Position numbers and translations under genes: made by a program. Positions 27,352 through 35,039 of a DNA stretch of 64,000 bases are shown here, piece after piece (within the stretch, counting starts at the first letter, position 1; each line of letters opens with the position of its first letter). The stretch covers positions 272,659 through 336,658 of the forward strand of contig JACRPO010000021.1 of the NCBI GenBank assembly GCA_016223165.1. The letters run 5' to 3'. Source of the stretch: Burkholderiales bacterium. Lineage in GTDB: Bacteria > Pseudomonadota > Gammaproteobacteria > Burkholderiales > Burkholderiaceae_C. Under the pieces are notes generated by a model. It worked only from the letters and a program-made list of their open reading frames with translations. It did not search any database and was not told the origin of the DNA.

Positions 27352-27528
27352 TCAGGCCTTGAGGAGTAGCGTGATCGCGAGCCCGGCGAGCGTGCGCGCA
27401 CCGAGCAGCGGCAGCACACCGAGCTTGAAGCGGAAAAGGGCCAACGCAGCGGCGAGCGCGATGGCGGCCGAAGAGCGCGAGGTTGACGATGACGCCGACA
27501 CGGCCGCGGTGATGGCCATCTGGCCTAG
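27352..27528 (-). pseudogene. Relic of the 3' end of chrA
   Basis: The stretch aligns closely with the last ~235 bp of the intact chrA (from 43420), including the stop-codon region and the segment for RFKLGVLPLLGAS. It carries a deletion of about 56 bp at GCGGCCGAAG and a further 1-bp loss. The rest of chrA and any chrB are missing. It lies 28 bp upstream of the SOD-rhodanese pseudogene on the same strand, as in the intact operon, so it marks an old second copy of the chr operon. Confidence 0.8.
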
Positions 27529-27700
27529 ACCTTCTGGTCTGTAGGAGTGATGGGGAGCCTGTCCGACGCCCGAGTGAGCGTTGCGTACGTCCCGCGAGTT
27601 CGCTTTCAGTCAATGCGCAGGGCGGCGTCGAACAATCGGTGCCGGCCATCGGGCGCACCGCCCCGCGCTTTCACTAGCGGCCAGCGCGGCAGCCGGTGGC

Positions 27701-27706
27701 TAGACT
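27701..27706 (+). promoter_or_regulatory. Candidate -10 box (TAGACT) for the AraC-family gene
   Basis: TAGACT lies 31 bp before the ATG. The ~200 bp between the chrA relic and this box holds no other recognisable feature. Confidence 0.35.
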
Positions 27707-27736
27707 GCCGGAGTCCGACACACCCGGGCCGACGCC

Positions 27737-28714
27737 ATGAACCATCTCCAATGGTCCACCGGACGCGTCCTCGTCAGCGAGCGACCGCAGGTCTGGAGCC
27801 ACATCAACAACCGTTACTTCGGTCGATTGCGCGTGGGCTGCCTGGACGAAGGGCCGCTCGACGCGTCGCTCGAGGCCTACGAGGTGGGCCCGTTGCGGAT
27901 GTTCCGGATCGAGGCGCCGGCGCACGAGGTCGTGCGCGACGCCTCCTGCGGTGAACTGCCGACCGACGACTTCTACAAGCTGGTGCTGCAGGTGCGAGGG
28001 CGCGGTGCCGTCGAGCAGTTCCATGAGCGTGTGCTGTTGCAGCCCGGCAACTGGGCGCTCTATGACCCGCGTGCGCCGTATCGCATCGCCAACTTCGAGC
28101 GCTGCACGTTGCTCGTGACGCAGGTGCCGCGCGAGATGCTTGCCGGCCTGCGCCTGCCCCGGCTGCATGCGGGCGAGGCGGGTTGCAGCAATGCCGCGGG
28201 CCTGCACGGCGTCTTCGGCACCTACCTGCGCGCGCTGAGTGAACAGCTGCCGGGGCTGCCCGACGGTGTCGGCCGGGCCATCAGCGAGTCCGTGCTGGGG
28301 CTGCTCGGCTCGACGCTGGCCGAGGCGCAGCGCCGCCAGGGCGAGCCGCTGCCGCTGCCTGCGGTGCTCAAGCTGCGGGTGCGGCAGTATGTGCAGGCCC
28401 ATCTGAGCGACCCGGATCTGAGCATCCAGCGCATCGCCGACACCTTGCGCTGCTCCAAGCGCTACTTGCATCGGGTGTTCGAGGACGAGCCGCTCAGCCT
28501 GGAACGGCAGATCTGGATCAGCCGGCTCGAACATTGCCGCGACGCGCTCATGGCCGATGGCAACACGCACCGCTCTGCCGCCGAGATCGGGTTTGCGTGG
28601 GGATTCAAGAGCGGCGCGCACTTCTGCCGCCTGTTCAAGCTCCACTTCGGCCTGACCCCCGGGGCCTGCCAGCGTCAGGCGATCGAGGCGCGCCAGCGGG
28701 TGATGGCGCAGTAG
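27737..28714 (+). CDS. AraC-family transcriptional regulator
   Basis: A 325-residue protein. The N-terminal ligand domain (about 15-185: VWSHINNRYFGRL, DDFYKLVLQVRGRGAVEQF, PGNWALYDPRAPY) resembles the AraC_binding_2/FeaR type. The C-terminal double helix-turn-helix (about 215-318) reads IQRIADTLRCSKRYLHRVF and SAAEIGFAWGFKSGAHFCRLFKLHFGLTPG. FeaR-type regulators often activate amine, alcohol or aldehyde catabolic operons. It faces, across 69 bp of repeats, the operon for a GMC dehydrogenase, aldehyde dehydrogenase and ABC transporter, and is the best candidate for its activator (inference from position). Its stop codon lies at the start of a 9-bp tandem repeat. Confidence 0.88.
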   Translation: MNHLQWSTGRVLVSERPQVWSHINNRYFGRLRVGCLDEGPLDASLEAYEVGPLRMFRIEAPAHEVVRDASCGELPTDDFYKLVLQVRGRGAVEQFHERVLLQPGNWALYDPRAPYRIANFERCTLLVTQVPREMLAGLRLPRLHAGEAGCSNAAGLHGVFGTYLRALSEQLPGLPDGVGRAISESVLGLLGSTLAEAQRRQGEPLPLPAVLKLRVRQYVQAHLSDPDLSIQRIADTLRCSKRYLHRVFEDEPLSLERQIWISRLEHCRDALMADGNTHRSAAEIGFAWGFKSGAHFCRLFKLHFGLTPGACQRQAIEARQRVMAQ

Positions 28715-28784
28715 GCGCAGGAGGCGAAGTAGGCGCAGCAGGCGCAGGAGGCACAGCGGGCGCACGAGGCGAGGGAGGCGCCTT
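28713..28784. repeat. Eight degenerate 9-bp tandem repeats between convergent genes
   Basis: Units resembling AGGCGCAGG run without gaps from the stop codon of the AraC gene to the stop codon of livF, filling the whole gap. The period keeps one frame open. It may be slippage-prone. Confidence 0.75.
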
Positions 28785-29491
28785 CAGCCGAGGTAGCTGC
28801 CGTGCAGGATGTCGGGCTGCTCGCGCAGCGTCTGCGCGTCGCCCGACCACACCGCGCGCCCACGCTGGAGCACGCAGGCGCGCGTGGCCAGGCTCAGCGC
28901 CAGGGTCGTGAACTGCTCGATCAGCAGCACGCCCACGCCCTCGGACGCGACCCGCTGCAACACCTCGGCGAGGCGCCGCACCACCAGCGGCGCCAGGCCG
29001 AGCGAAAGCTCGTCGACCACCAGCACCTGGGGCCGGGCGATCAGCGCCTGCGCCATGCAGACCATCTGCTTCTGCCCGCCCGAGAGCGAGCGACCGGGCA
29101 GCGCGAGCTTGTCCTTCAGTTCCGGGAAGGTGCCCTGTGCACGATGGACCGCGTCGTCCACGTCGGCGCGCGGCAGCAACATCGCGGCCGCGCGCAGGTT
29201 GTCGTGCACCGAGAGCGCACCCAGCACGTGGTGGCCTTCCGGCACGATCGCCAGGCCGGCCCGGCGCACCACGTCGGCCGACAGCTTGTCGAGTGCGTGC
29301 CCGCCGAGCCGCACCTCGCCGGCCAGGCGCGGAATCGCCCCCGCCAGGGCGAGCACGATGCTCGACTTGCCCGCGCCGTTGGGTCCGAGCATGGCGACGA
29401 TCTCGCCCCGGCCGACATCGAGGTCGATGCCATGCACCACGGTCTTGCCGCCGCGCTGCACCACCAGCCCTCGAACCTCCAGCATCGTCAT
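28784..29491 (-). CDS. livF: Branched-chain-type ABC transporter ATP-binding protein (LivF)
   Basis: A 235-residue ATPase. Walker A GPNGAGKSS, signature LSGGQKQMV, Walker B VLVVDELSLGL and the LivF-typical IVPEGHHVLGALSVHDNL are all present. It pairs with LivG to energise the LivHM permease. The ATG at 29491 overlaps the livG stop codon (ATGA), and a second ATG two codons later is possible. It is the last gene of a seven-gene minus-strand operon. Confidence 0.9.
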   Translation of the reverse strand: MTMLEVRGLVVQRGGKTVVHGIDLDVGRGEIVAMLGPNGAGKSSIVLALAGAIPRLAGEVRLGGHALDKLSADVVRRAGLAIVPEGHHVLGALSVHDNLRAAAMLLPRADVDDAVHRAQGTFPELKDKLALPGRSLSGGQKQMVCMAQALIARPQVLVVDELSLGLAPLVVRRLAEVLQRVASEGVGVLLIEQFTTLALSLATRACVLQRGRAVWSGDAQTLREQPDILHGSYLG

Positions 29492-30192
29492 GTTCCCAGG
29501 TAGGCCCGGCGCACGTCCGGGTCGTCGAGCACGGCGCGTGTGGGGCCGAGGGCGAGGCGGCGGCCGAAGTCGAGCACCAGCGTCTGCGTGCAGATCGCGG
29601 CGATCAGGTCCACGTCGTGGTCGATCAGCAGCACCTGCGCACCGAAGCGCTCCGGGATCGAGACGATCGCCTCGCGCAGCACGCGCGACTCGTTCTCGTC
29701 GAGCCCCGCTCCCGGTTCGTCGAAGAGCACAAGCTTTGGTCGTCCGACCAGCGCTTTCGCCACCTCCACCATGCGGCGGCGGAATAGGTCCAGCGCCGCG
29801 CCCGGCACCGCGGCCACGCCGAGCAGGCCCGCGTGCGCGAGCGCAGCGTGCACCTGCGTGGCGGCCTCGGCGCGGCTGTGCGGCACGTGGTCGAGCATCG
29901 CGTGCACGTTGTCCCAGGCGCTCAGGTCGTCGACCACTTGCTCGGTCTGGAACGACCGGCGCAGGCCGAAGCGCACCCGCTGCGCGCAGCTCATCGGCAG
30001 CAGCGGCGCCCCGTGCAGCGCCACCGAGCCGGCCTTCGCGCGCACGAAGCCGCTGAGCAGATTCACGAGGGTCGTCTTGCCGGCGCCGTTCGGCCCGATC
30101 AGGCCGCACACCGGGGCATCGAGCACGGCGTCGAGGGCATCGACGGCGACGACGGCGCCGAACGCGACGGTCAGCCCGCGGATCTCGATCAC
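29488..30192 (-). CDS. livG: Branched-chain-type ABC transporter ATP-binding protein (LivG)
   Basis: A 234-residue ATPase. Walker A GPNGAGKTT, LivG motif RRSFQTEQVVDDLSAWDNV and Walker B LVLFDEPGAGLDENE are present. The signature region reads LDLFRRRMVEVAKALVGRP: the usual LSxGQ is replaced by LFRRR, an odd change that may weaken ATP hydrolysis. It is also shorter than typical LivG (~255), and the lid helix is trimmed. The GTG start overlaps the livM stop codon (GTGA), and the stop overlaps the livF start (ATGA), so translation is tightly coupled. Confidence 0.85.
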   Translation of the reverse strand: MIEIRGLTVAFGAVVAVDALDAVLDAPVCGLIGPNGAGKTTLVNLLSGFVRAKAGSVALHGAPLLPMSCAQRVRFGLRRSFQTEQVVDDLSAWDNVHAMLDHVPHSRAEAATQVHAALAHAGLLGVAAVPGAALDLFRRRMVEVAKALVGRPKLVLFDEPGAGLDENESRVLREAIVSIPERFGAQVLLIDHDVDLIAAICTQTLVLDFGRRLALGPTRAVLDDPDVRRAYLGT

Positions 30193-31196
30193 GGGCGGGG
30201 CTTCGCCTTGCCGGCGCGGGCGAAGGCCGCAAGCCACTGGCCGGCGAGCCCGCGCGGCGCGGTGATCAGAGCGTGCAGCAGCGCCGCGCCGAAGAAGATC
30301 ATGGCCAGGAAGCCATTGACGCCGAAGTCGACCAGCAGCGAGGGCACCGCGCGCAGCAGCAGCCCGGCGACGAGCGCGCCAACCCAGTGGTAGGCGCCGC
30401 CGACGACGGTGAGCGCGAACAGCATCACCGACTCGCTCGCCGCGAACGCGCTGCCGCCGAGCTGGCCCACCGCGCCGGCCAGCAGCGCGCCGGCGATGCC
30501 CGCGCACACGCCGGCCAGCCCGAACGCCCAGGTCTGGTAGAGCAGCACGTTGACGCCGGCGCCCTCGGCCACCGCTTCGCCGCGCCTGATGAGCGCCCAT
30601 GAGCGGCCCGCACGGGTGCGCCGGTGCAACTCGATGATGACCAGCATCGCCGCCAGCCAGACCGAGACGTAGGTGAAGTAGGCGCCGTCGCTGGTGGCGA
30701 GCGAGGGGCGCGGCATGAGCAGCCGTTCGCTGCCCGTGACCCTTCCGAGCCAGCCCGCGCCGCCGTCGGGGAAGCCGGTCGCGCTGACGACGACCTGGAA
30801 GCCTCCCGCCAGCATGAGCGTCACGAGCGCCAGGTACAGACCCTTGAGCCGCAGTGCCGGCAAGCCGGCGAGCATGCCCACCGCCCCTGCGGCGATGCCG
30901 GCCGCCAGCACGCAGAGTTCGAACGGCCAGTGCAGGCCATGGCCGACGCGCAGCGCCACCCATCCGCCCACGCCCAGCAGCGCGTACTGGCAAAGGCTGA
31001 CGAGGCCGAGCTGGCCGTACAACAGCGCCACCCCGGCAGCGGCGGTGGCCAGTGCGAGCGACGAAGTCAGCGTCTTGATCCAGTACGCATTGGCCAGCCA
31101 CGGCATGAGCAGGCCGATCGCGAGCACCGCGACCACCATGCGAACGAGCGCGCGGCGCGCCTGCACGCGCTCGGCCAGCACCGACGCCGGCGTCAT
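30189..31196 (-). CDS. livM: Branched-chain-type ABC transporter permease (LivM)
   Basis: A 335-residue inner-membrane protein with about ten hydrophobic segments. Family stretches include GLVSLCQYALLGVGGWVA, LPALRLKGLYLALVTLM, and the cytoplasmic-loop RSWALIRRGEAVAEGAGVNV with AFGLAGVCAGIAGALLA, where the coupling helix contacts the ATPase. Together with LivH it forms the translocation pore. The start overlaps the livH stop codon (ATGA, 31193-31196). Confidence 0.9.
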   Translation of the reverse strand: MTPASVLAERVQARRALVRMVVAVLAIGLLMPWLANAYWIKTLTSSLALATAAAGVALLYGQLGLVSLCQYALLGVGGWVALRVGHGLHWPFELCVLAAGIAAGAVGMLAGLPALRLKGLYLALVTLMLAGGFQVVVSATGFPDGGAGWLGRVTGSERLLMPRPSLATSDGAYFTYVSVWLAAMLVIIELHRRTRAGRSWALIRRGEAVAEGAGVNVLLYQTWAFGLAGVCAGIAGALLAGAVGQLGGSAFAASESVMLFALTVVGGAYHWVGALVAGLLLRAVPSLLVDFGVNGFLAMIFFGAALLHALITAPRGLAGQWLAAFARAGKAKPRP

Positions 31197-32050
31197 GCCT
31201 TGCGCGCCACGTCGCGCCACGCGACGATGGCGGCCAGTGCGACCAGGAAGGGCACGGCCGTGCGGAACGCCGAGAAGCCCGGCACCAGCACGGCCAACGC
31301 CTCGAGGATGCCGATGCCAAGGCCGGCGGCCACCGTGACCGGCAGCGACGACAACCGCCCGATGATGGCGGCCGCAAACGCCGGGATCACGAGGAAGGTG
31401 AGCACCGTGGCCTGCAGCCGCACGATGTTGGCGAGCAGCAGGCCGCAGACGCCGGCGAAGGCCCCCGAGAGCAGCCAGGCCACCGTGTCCACCTGCAGCA
31501 CACGGATGCCGAGGATCGCGCTCAGGCCGCGTTGGTCGGCCAGCGCGCGCATGGCCAGGCCGATGCGCGTGCGCGCCAGCAGCAGGCCCACGCCGGCCAT
31601 CATCACGAGCGCCGTGGCCAGCCCGAGCACGCGCGTGTGGGTCAGGCGCACGTCGCCGAAGTCGATCGCGTCGGCATCGGTGGGCAGCACCAGGCGGCGC
31701 GGCTGCTCGCCCCAGAACCATTCGGTGAAGCCGAGCACCACCAGCGCCAGCCCGAGCGTGGCGATCGAGCGCACAACGGGGTCGTGATCGACGAGCCGCG
31801 GCGCCAGCAGCCGGCCGTAGGCGAGCGACACGCCCACCGCGCTGAGCACCGCGGCGAGCGCTGCCCAGCCGAGCGGCCACTCGCGGTCGAGTGCCGACCA
31901 CGCGACGTAGGCGCCGAGTGCGCCGAGCGCGCCGAAGGCGAAGTTCAGCACGCCCGAGGAGCGGTACAGCACTACCAAGCCCACGCCCGAGAGGGCATAG
32001 ACCGCGCCGACGCCCAGCCCGGAGATCAGGAACGGCAGCAGGTCCGGCAT
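31193..32050 (-). CDS. livH: Branched-chain-type ABC transporter permease (LivH)
   Basis: A 285-residue inner-membrane protein of eight or so helices, beginning MPDLLPFLISGLGVGAVYALSGVGLVVLYRSSGVLNFAFG, the hallmark of LivH. The coupling-loop motif RTRIGLAMRALADQRGLSAILGI is present. The ATG at 32050 is chosen over an upstream in-frame start because the preceding residues are encoded by a tandem DNA repeat and are not family-like. It forms the permease with LivM; the substrate depends on the binding protein encoded upstream. Confidence 0.9.
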   Translation of the reverse strand: MPDLLPFLISGLGVGAVYALSGVGLVVLYRSSGVLNFAFGALGALGAYVAWSALDREWPLGWAALAAVLSAVGVSLAYGRLLAPRLVDHDPVVRSIATLGLALVVLGFTEWFWGEQPRRLVLPTDADAIDFGDVRLTHTRVLGLATALVMMAGVGLLLARTRIGLAMRALADQRGLSAILGIRVLQVDTVAWLLSGAFAGVCGLLLANIVRLQATVLTFLVIPAFAAAIIGRLSSLPVTVAAGLGIGILEALAVLVPGFSAFRTAVPFLVALAAIVAWRDVARKA

Positions 32051-32176
32051 GCGCGGCTCATGGAGCAACCTCCGGCCTCTCGGCCTGCGGTGTTCGCCTT
32101 GGGAGCGGCCCGGCGGCTCACAGGGCAACCTCCGGCCTGTCGGCCTGCGGTGTTCGCCTTTGGGCGGCGCGGCGGA
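32051..32176. repeat. Two ~60-bp tandem repeats between livK and livH
   Basis: Unit 1 (32054-32113) and unit 2 (32114-32172) are nearly identical, each containing CAACCTCCGGCCT and CTGCGGTGTTCGCCTT. Together they fill the gap between livK and livH. A related single copy with a small insertion is seen near 890-937 at the start of the leftmost gene. This suggests a dispersed repeat family in the genome. Confidence 0.65.
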
Positions 32177-33436
32177 TCACAGGCCCAGCTTCTTCTCCTG
32201 CTCGCGCAGGTCGGCGAGCTCCGGGTCCGAGGCGAGCAGGCAGCCCTTGCTGACCTGCTTGAAACCATTGCCGCTGACCTGTGCGATGGGGCCGCTCGCG
32301 TTGGCGTTGTGGCGTGCGCCGTCGCCCACGTAGAACGGCCGGCACAGGATGTCGCTCTTGAAGCCCTTGACGTTGCGCAGCGCGGCGCTGACCCCGGCCC
32401 GATCGATCTTCTTCGGGTCCATCTTCAGCAAGGCCTCGGTGGCGATGCGCGCGGCAAGGTAGCCCGACTGCGCGAACGAATCGCGCGGGTCGGCCTTGTT
32501 GCCGAACGCGTCCATCGTCGCCTTCCAGTTCAGGTTGTCGGCACCGGCCGATTCGATCGGCATGAACTCGAGGTGGATGTCGAAGTTGTTGTTCCACGCC
32601 GGGCCGATGGCTTTCGGCACGTCGGCGTTGTAGGCCGGCGTGGAGGAGACGAAGTGGATCTTCCTGGCCAGGCCCTGCTGCTCGGCGGCGGCCAGCATCG
32701 GCACCATGATGCCCTTGGGCAGGTTGAGGATGATGGTGTCGGGCTTCTTCGACGCGGCCTGCAGCATCGTCGAGGTCGCATCCGGCGAGCCGGGGTCGAT
32801 CGTGATCACCTCGACGTCCACGCCGTTGGCCTTGCCCCACTCCTTGGCGCCGTCGCAGGCCCAGTTGCCCAGGCTCGGGATGTTGGGAATCACGCACACC
32901 ATCTTCTTCGACTTGTACTGCTGCGCCGCGTGCATCGCCACCACGGCGGCCGAGATGCGCGGGCCGGTGTTCACCGGCACGTAGTTCTTGGCGAAGAAAC
33001 ACTCGCGCGGCACGCCGACGCCGGCGATCACCATCACGTCCTCCTGCGCGTACATCTTGCCGTTCACACCGCACTCGACGAAGCTCGAGCTGCCCACCAT
33101 CGCGACCACCTTGCGGTCCTTCACGAGCTTGGTGGCCACCTGCGCGGCGATCTCCGGGTTCCACTGGTCGTCGACGATCGTCAGCTCGACAGGGCGGCCG
33201 TTGATGCCGCCGTTGGCGTTGACGCATTTGAAGTAGGCCAACGCGGCGAGCGCCGAGGCGCTGAAGTCGTCCGGCCCGGTCTTGCCGACGACGGCGCCGA
33301 GCGGGATCGGCTCGCCGCTGGCCGCCCTGCCGGTGTTGAGGCCGCACACCGGCTTGGATTGCGCATGGGCGGAGCCGGTGGCGAGCAGCGCGGCGAAGGC
33401 GAGGGTGGACAGCAGGGGTCGGGCGATCCGAGTCAT
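32177..33436 (-). CDS. Periplasmic substrate-binding protein of the branched-chain-type ABC transporter
   Basis: A 419-residue protein with a signal peptide (LLSTLAFAALLATGSAHA, cleavage near residue 25) and a type I periplasmic-binding fold (PIPLGAVVGKTGPDDFSASALAALAYF, VNANGGINGRPVELTIVDDQ, KDRKVVAMVGSS). It captures the substrate for LivHMGF. Despite the family name, binding proteins of this class in Burkholderiales bind amino acids, aromatic acids, urea and many other solutes, so the ligand is open. Lying between the ABC genes and two dehydrogenase genes, it probably binds the alcohol or acid they process. GGAGA precedes the ATG. Confidence 0.88.
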   Translation of the reverse strand: MTRIARPLLSTLAFAALLATGSAHAQSKPVCGLNTGRAASGEPIPLGAVVGKTGPDDFSASALAALAYFKCVNANGGINGRPVELTIVDDQWNPEIAAQVATKLVKDRKVVAMVGSSSFVECGVNGKMYAQEDVMVIAGVGVPRECFFAKNYVPVNTGPRISAAVVAMHAAQQYKSKKMVCVIPNIPSLGNWACDGAKEWGKANGVDVEVITIDPGSPDATSTMLQAASKKPDTIILNLPKGIMVPMLAAAEQQGLARKIHFVSSTPAYNADVPKAIGPAWNNNFDIHLEFMPIESAGADNLNWKATMDAFGNKADPRDSFAQSGYLAARIATEALLKMDPKKIDRAGVSAALRNVKGFKSDILCRPFYVGDGARHNANASGPIAQVSGNGFKQVSKGCLLASDPELADLREQEKKLGL

Positions 33437-33494
33437 GGGGTGTCTCCGTGTTGTGGGGTGTGGCGGGGTGTGTTGGCGTGGAGGAGCCGGCGCG

Positions 33495-34997
33495 TCAGAC
33501 CGACATGCAGACGCTCTTCACTTCGGTGTAGGACTCGACGGCCGCGCGGCCGAGGTCGCGGCCGAAGCCGCTTTGCTTGTAGCCGCCGAAGGGCAGGTTG
33601 GCGTCGAGCATGTTGTGCGTGTTGACCCACACGGTGCCGGCCTTCAGGCGCGGCACGATGCGGTGCACCGACGAGAGGTCCTGCGACCACACGCTGGCGG
33701 CCAGGCCATAGGGCGTGTCGTTGGCCTGGCGGATCACGTCTTCGACGTCGTCGAAGGGCATCGCGACGAGCACGGGGCCGAACACCTCCTCGCGCACGAC
33801 CGTCATCTCGGGCTTCACGTTCACGAGCACGGTGGGCTGGATGAAGCAGCCCGCGTCGCGCGCGCGAGCGCCACCGGTGACGGCGCTGGCGCCTTCGCGC
33901 TTCGCGCCCTCGAGGTAGCCCATCACGCGATCGAACTGGCGGCGCGACACCACCGGCCCGAGCTGCGAGGTGACATCGAAGCCGGAGCCCACGCGCATGG
34001 CCTCGGCCTGGCGCGCGACCTCGTGAATGACGGTGTCGAACAGGCTGCGGTGCACGTACAGGCGCGAGCTCGCGCTGCACACCTGGCCCTGGTTGAAGAA
34101 GATGCCCATCGCGGCACCCGCCGCGGCGGCCACCGGGTCGGCATCCGGCAACACGATCATCGGCGACTTGCCGCCGAGCTCGAGCGTGAAGCGTGCGAGC
34201 CGCTCGACCGCGGCATGGCCGATGGCGCGGCCGGTGGGCGTGGAGCCGGTGAAGCTGACCTTGTCGACGCCGGGGTGCGCGCACAGCGCCGCGCCGGCGG
34301 TGCCGCCGCCGCAGACGACGTTGAGCACGCCGGCCGGCAGCCCCGCTTCCAGCGCGAGCGCGGCCACGCGCAAGGCCGTCAGCGGCGTCTCGGGCGCGGG
34401 CTTGAGCACCACGGTGCAGCCCGCGGCCAGGGCCGGCGCGACCTTCCACAATGCGATCGCGAGCGGAAAGTTCCACGGCACCACCGCCGCCACCACACCC
34501 ACCGGTTCGCGCTGGGTGTAGCTGTGATAGCGCGCGCCGGGCGGGAATGGGATCGACGGCTGCAGCGTGCTGCCTTCGAGCTTGGTGGCCCAGCCGGCCA
34601 TGTAGCGCACGAACTCGGCCGAGAAGCCGACGTCGATCATGCGCGCCACGCCCTGCAGCTTGCCGCTCTGCAGCGTCTCCATGGCGCTCAGCTCATCCGC
34701 GTGTTCCTCGATCAGCTGCGAGAGCCGGAACAGGATGCGCTCGCGGTCGGCCGGGCGCGTGCGCGACCACGGCGAGTCCTCGAGCGCACGGCGCGCCGCG
34801 GCGACGGCGGCATCGACGTCGGCCGCGTCGCTGTCGGGTGTTTCGGCGACGACCAGTTCCGAGGCCGGGTCGATCACCGGCAGCACGCGGCCGGACCGGC
34901 TCTCGCAGAACGCGCCGTCGATGAAGTTGCCGTGCCGGCGCTCGGCGAGGAAGCCGATGCGTTCGAGCTCCTGGCGGGAAAGATCCTTCGGGTTCAT
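33495..34997 (-). CDS. NAD(P)-dependent aldehyde dehydrogenase
   Basis: A 500-residue ALDH superfamily enzyme of standard length. The cofactor region reads VVPWNFPLAIALWKVAPALAAG and FTGSTPTGRAIG. The general base is in FTLELGGKSPM and the catalytic Cys in FNQGQVCSASS. EEVFGPVL and NTHNMLDANLPFGGYKQSGFGRD complete the family pattern. It oxidises an aldehyde to the acid; the best-known relatives act on betaine aldehyde or phenylacetaldehyde. It follows the GMC dehydrogenase gene by 42 bp, and the pair would convert an alcohol through an aldehyde to a carboxylate. Confidence 0.92.
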   Translation of the reverse strand: MNPKDLSRQELERIGFLAERRHGNFIDGAFCESRSGRVLPVIDPASELVVAETPDSDAADVDAAVAAARRALEDSPWSRTRPADRERILFRLSQLIEEHADELSAMETLQSGKLQGVARMIDVGFSAEFVRYMAGWATKLEGSTLQPSIPFPPGARYHSYTQREPVGVVAAVVPWNFPLAIALWKVAPALAAGCTVVLKPAPETPLTALRVAALALEAGLPAGVLNVVCGGGTAGAALCAHPGVDKVSFTGSTPTGRAIGHAAVERLARFTLELGGKSPMIVLPDADPVAAAAGAAMGIFFNQGQVCSASSRLYVHRSLFDTVIHEVARQAEAMRVGSGFDVTSQLGPVVSRRQFDRVMGYLEGAKREGASAVTGGARARDAGCFIQPTVLVNVKPEMTVVREEVFGPVLVAMPFDDVEDVIRQANDTPYGLAASVWSQDLSSVHRIVPRLKAGTVWVNTHNMLDANLPFGGYKQSGFGRDLGRAAVESYTEVKSVCMSV

Positions 34998-35039
34998 GTC
35001 GGCGGTGTCTCTCGAGGAGTGAATGAAGAGCCGCCGTGC

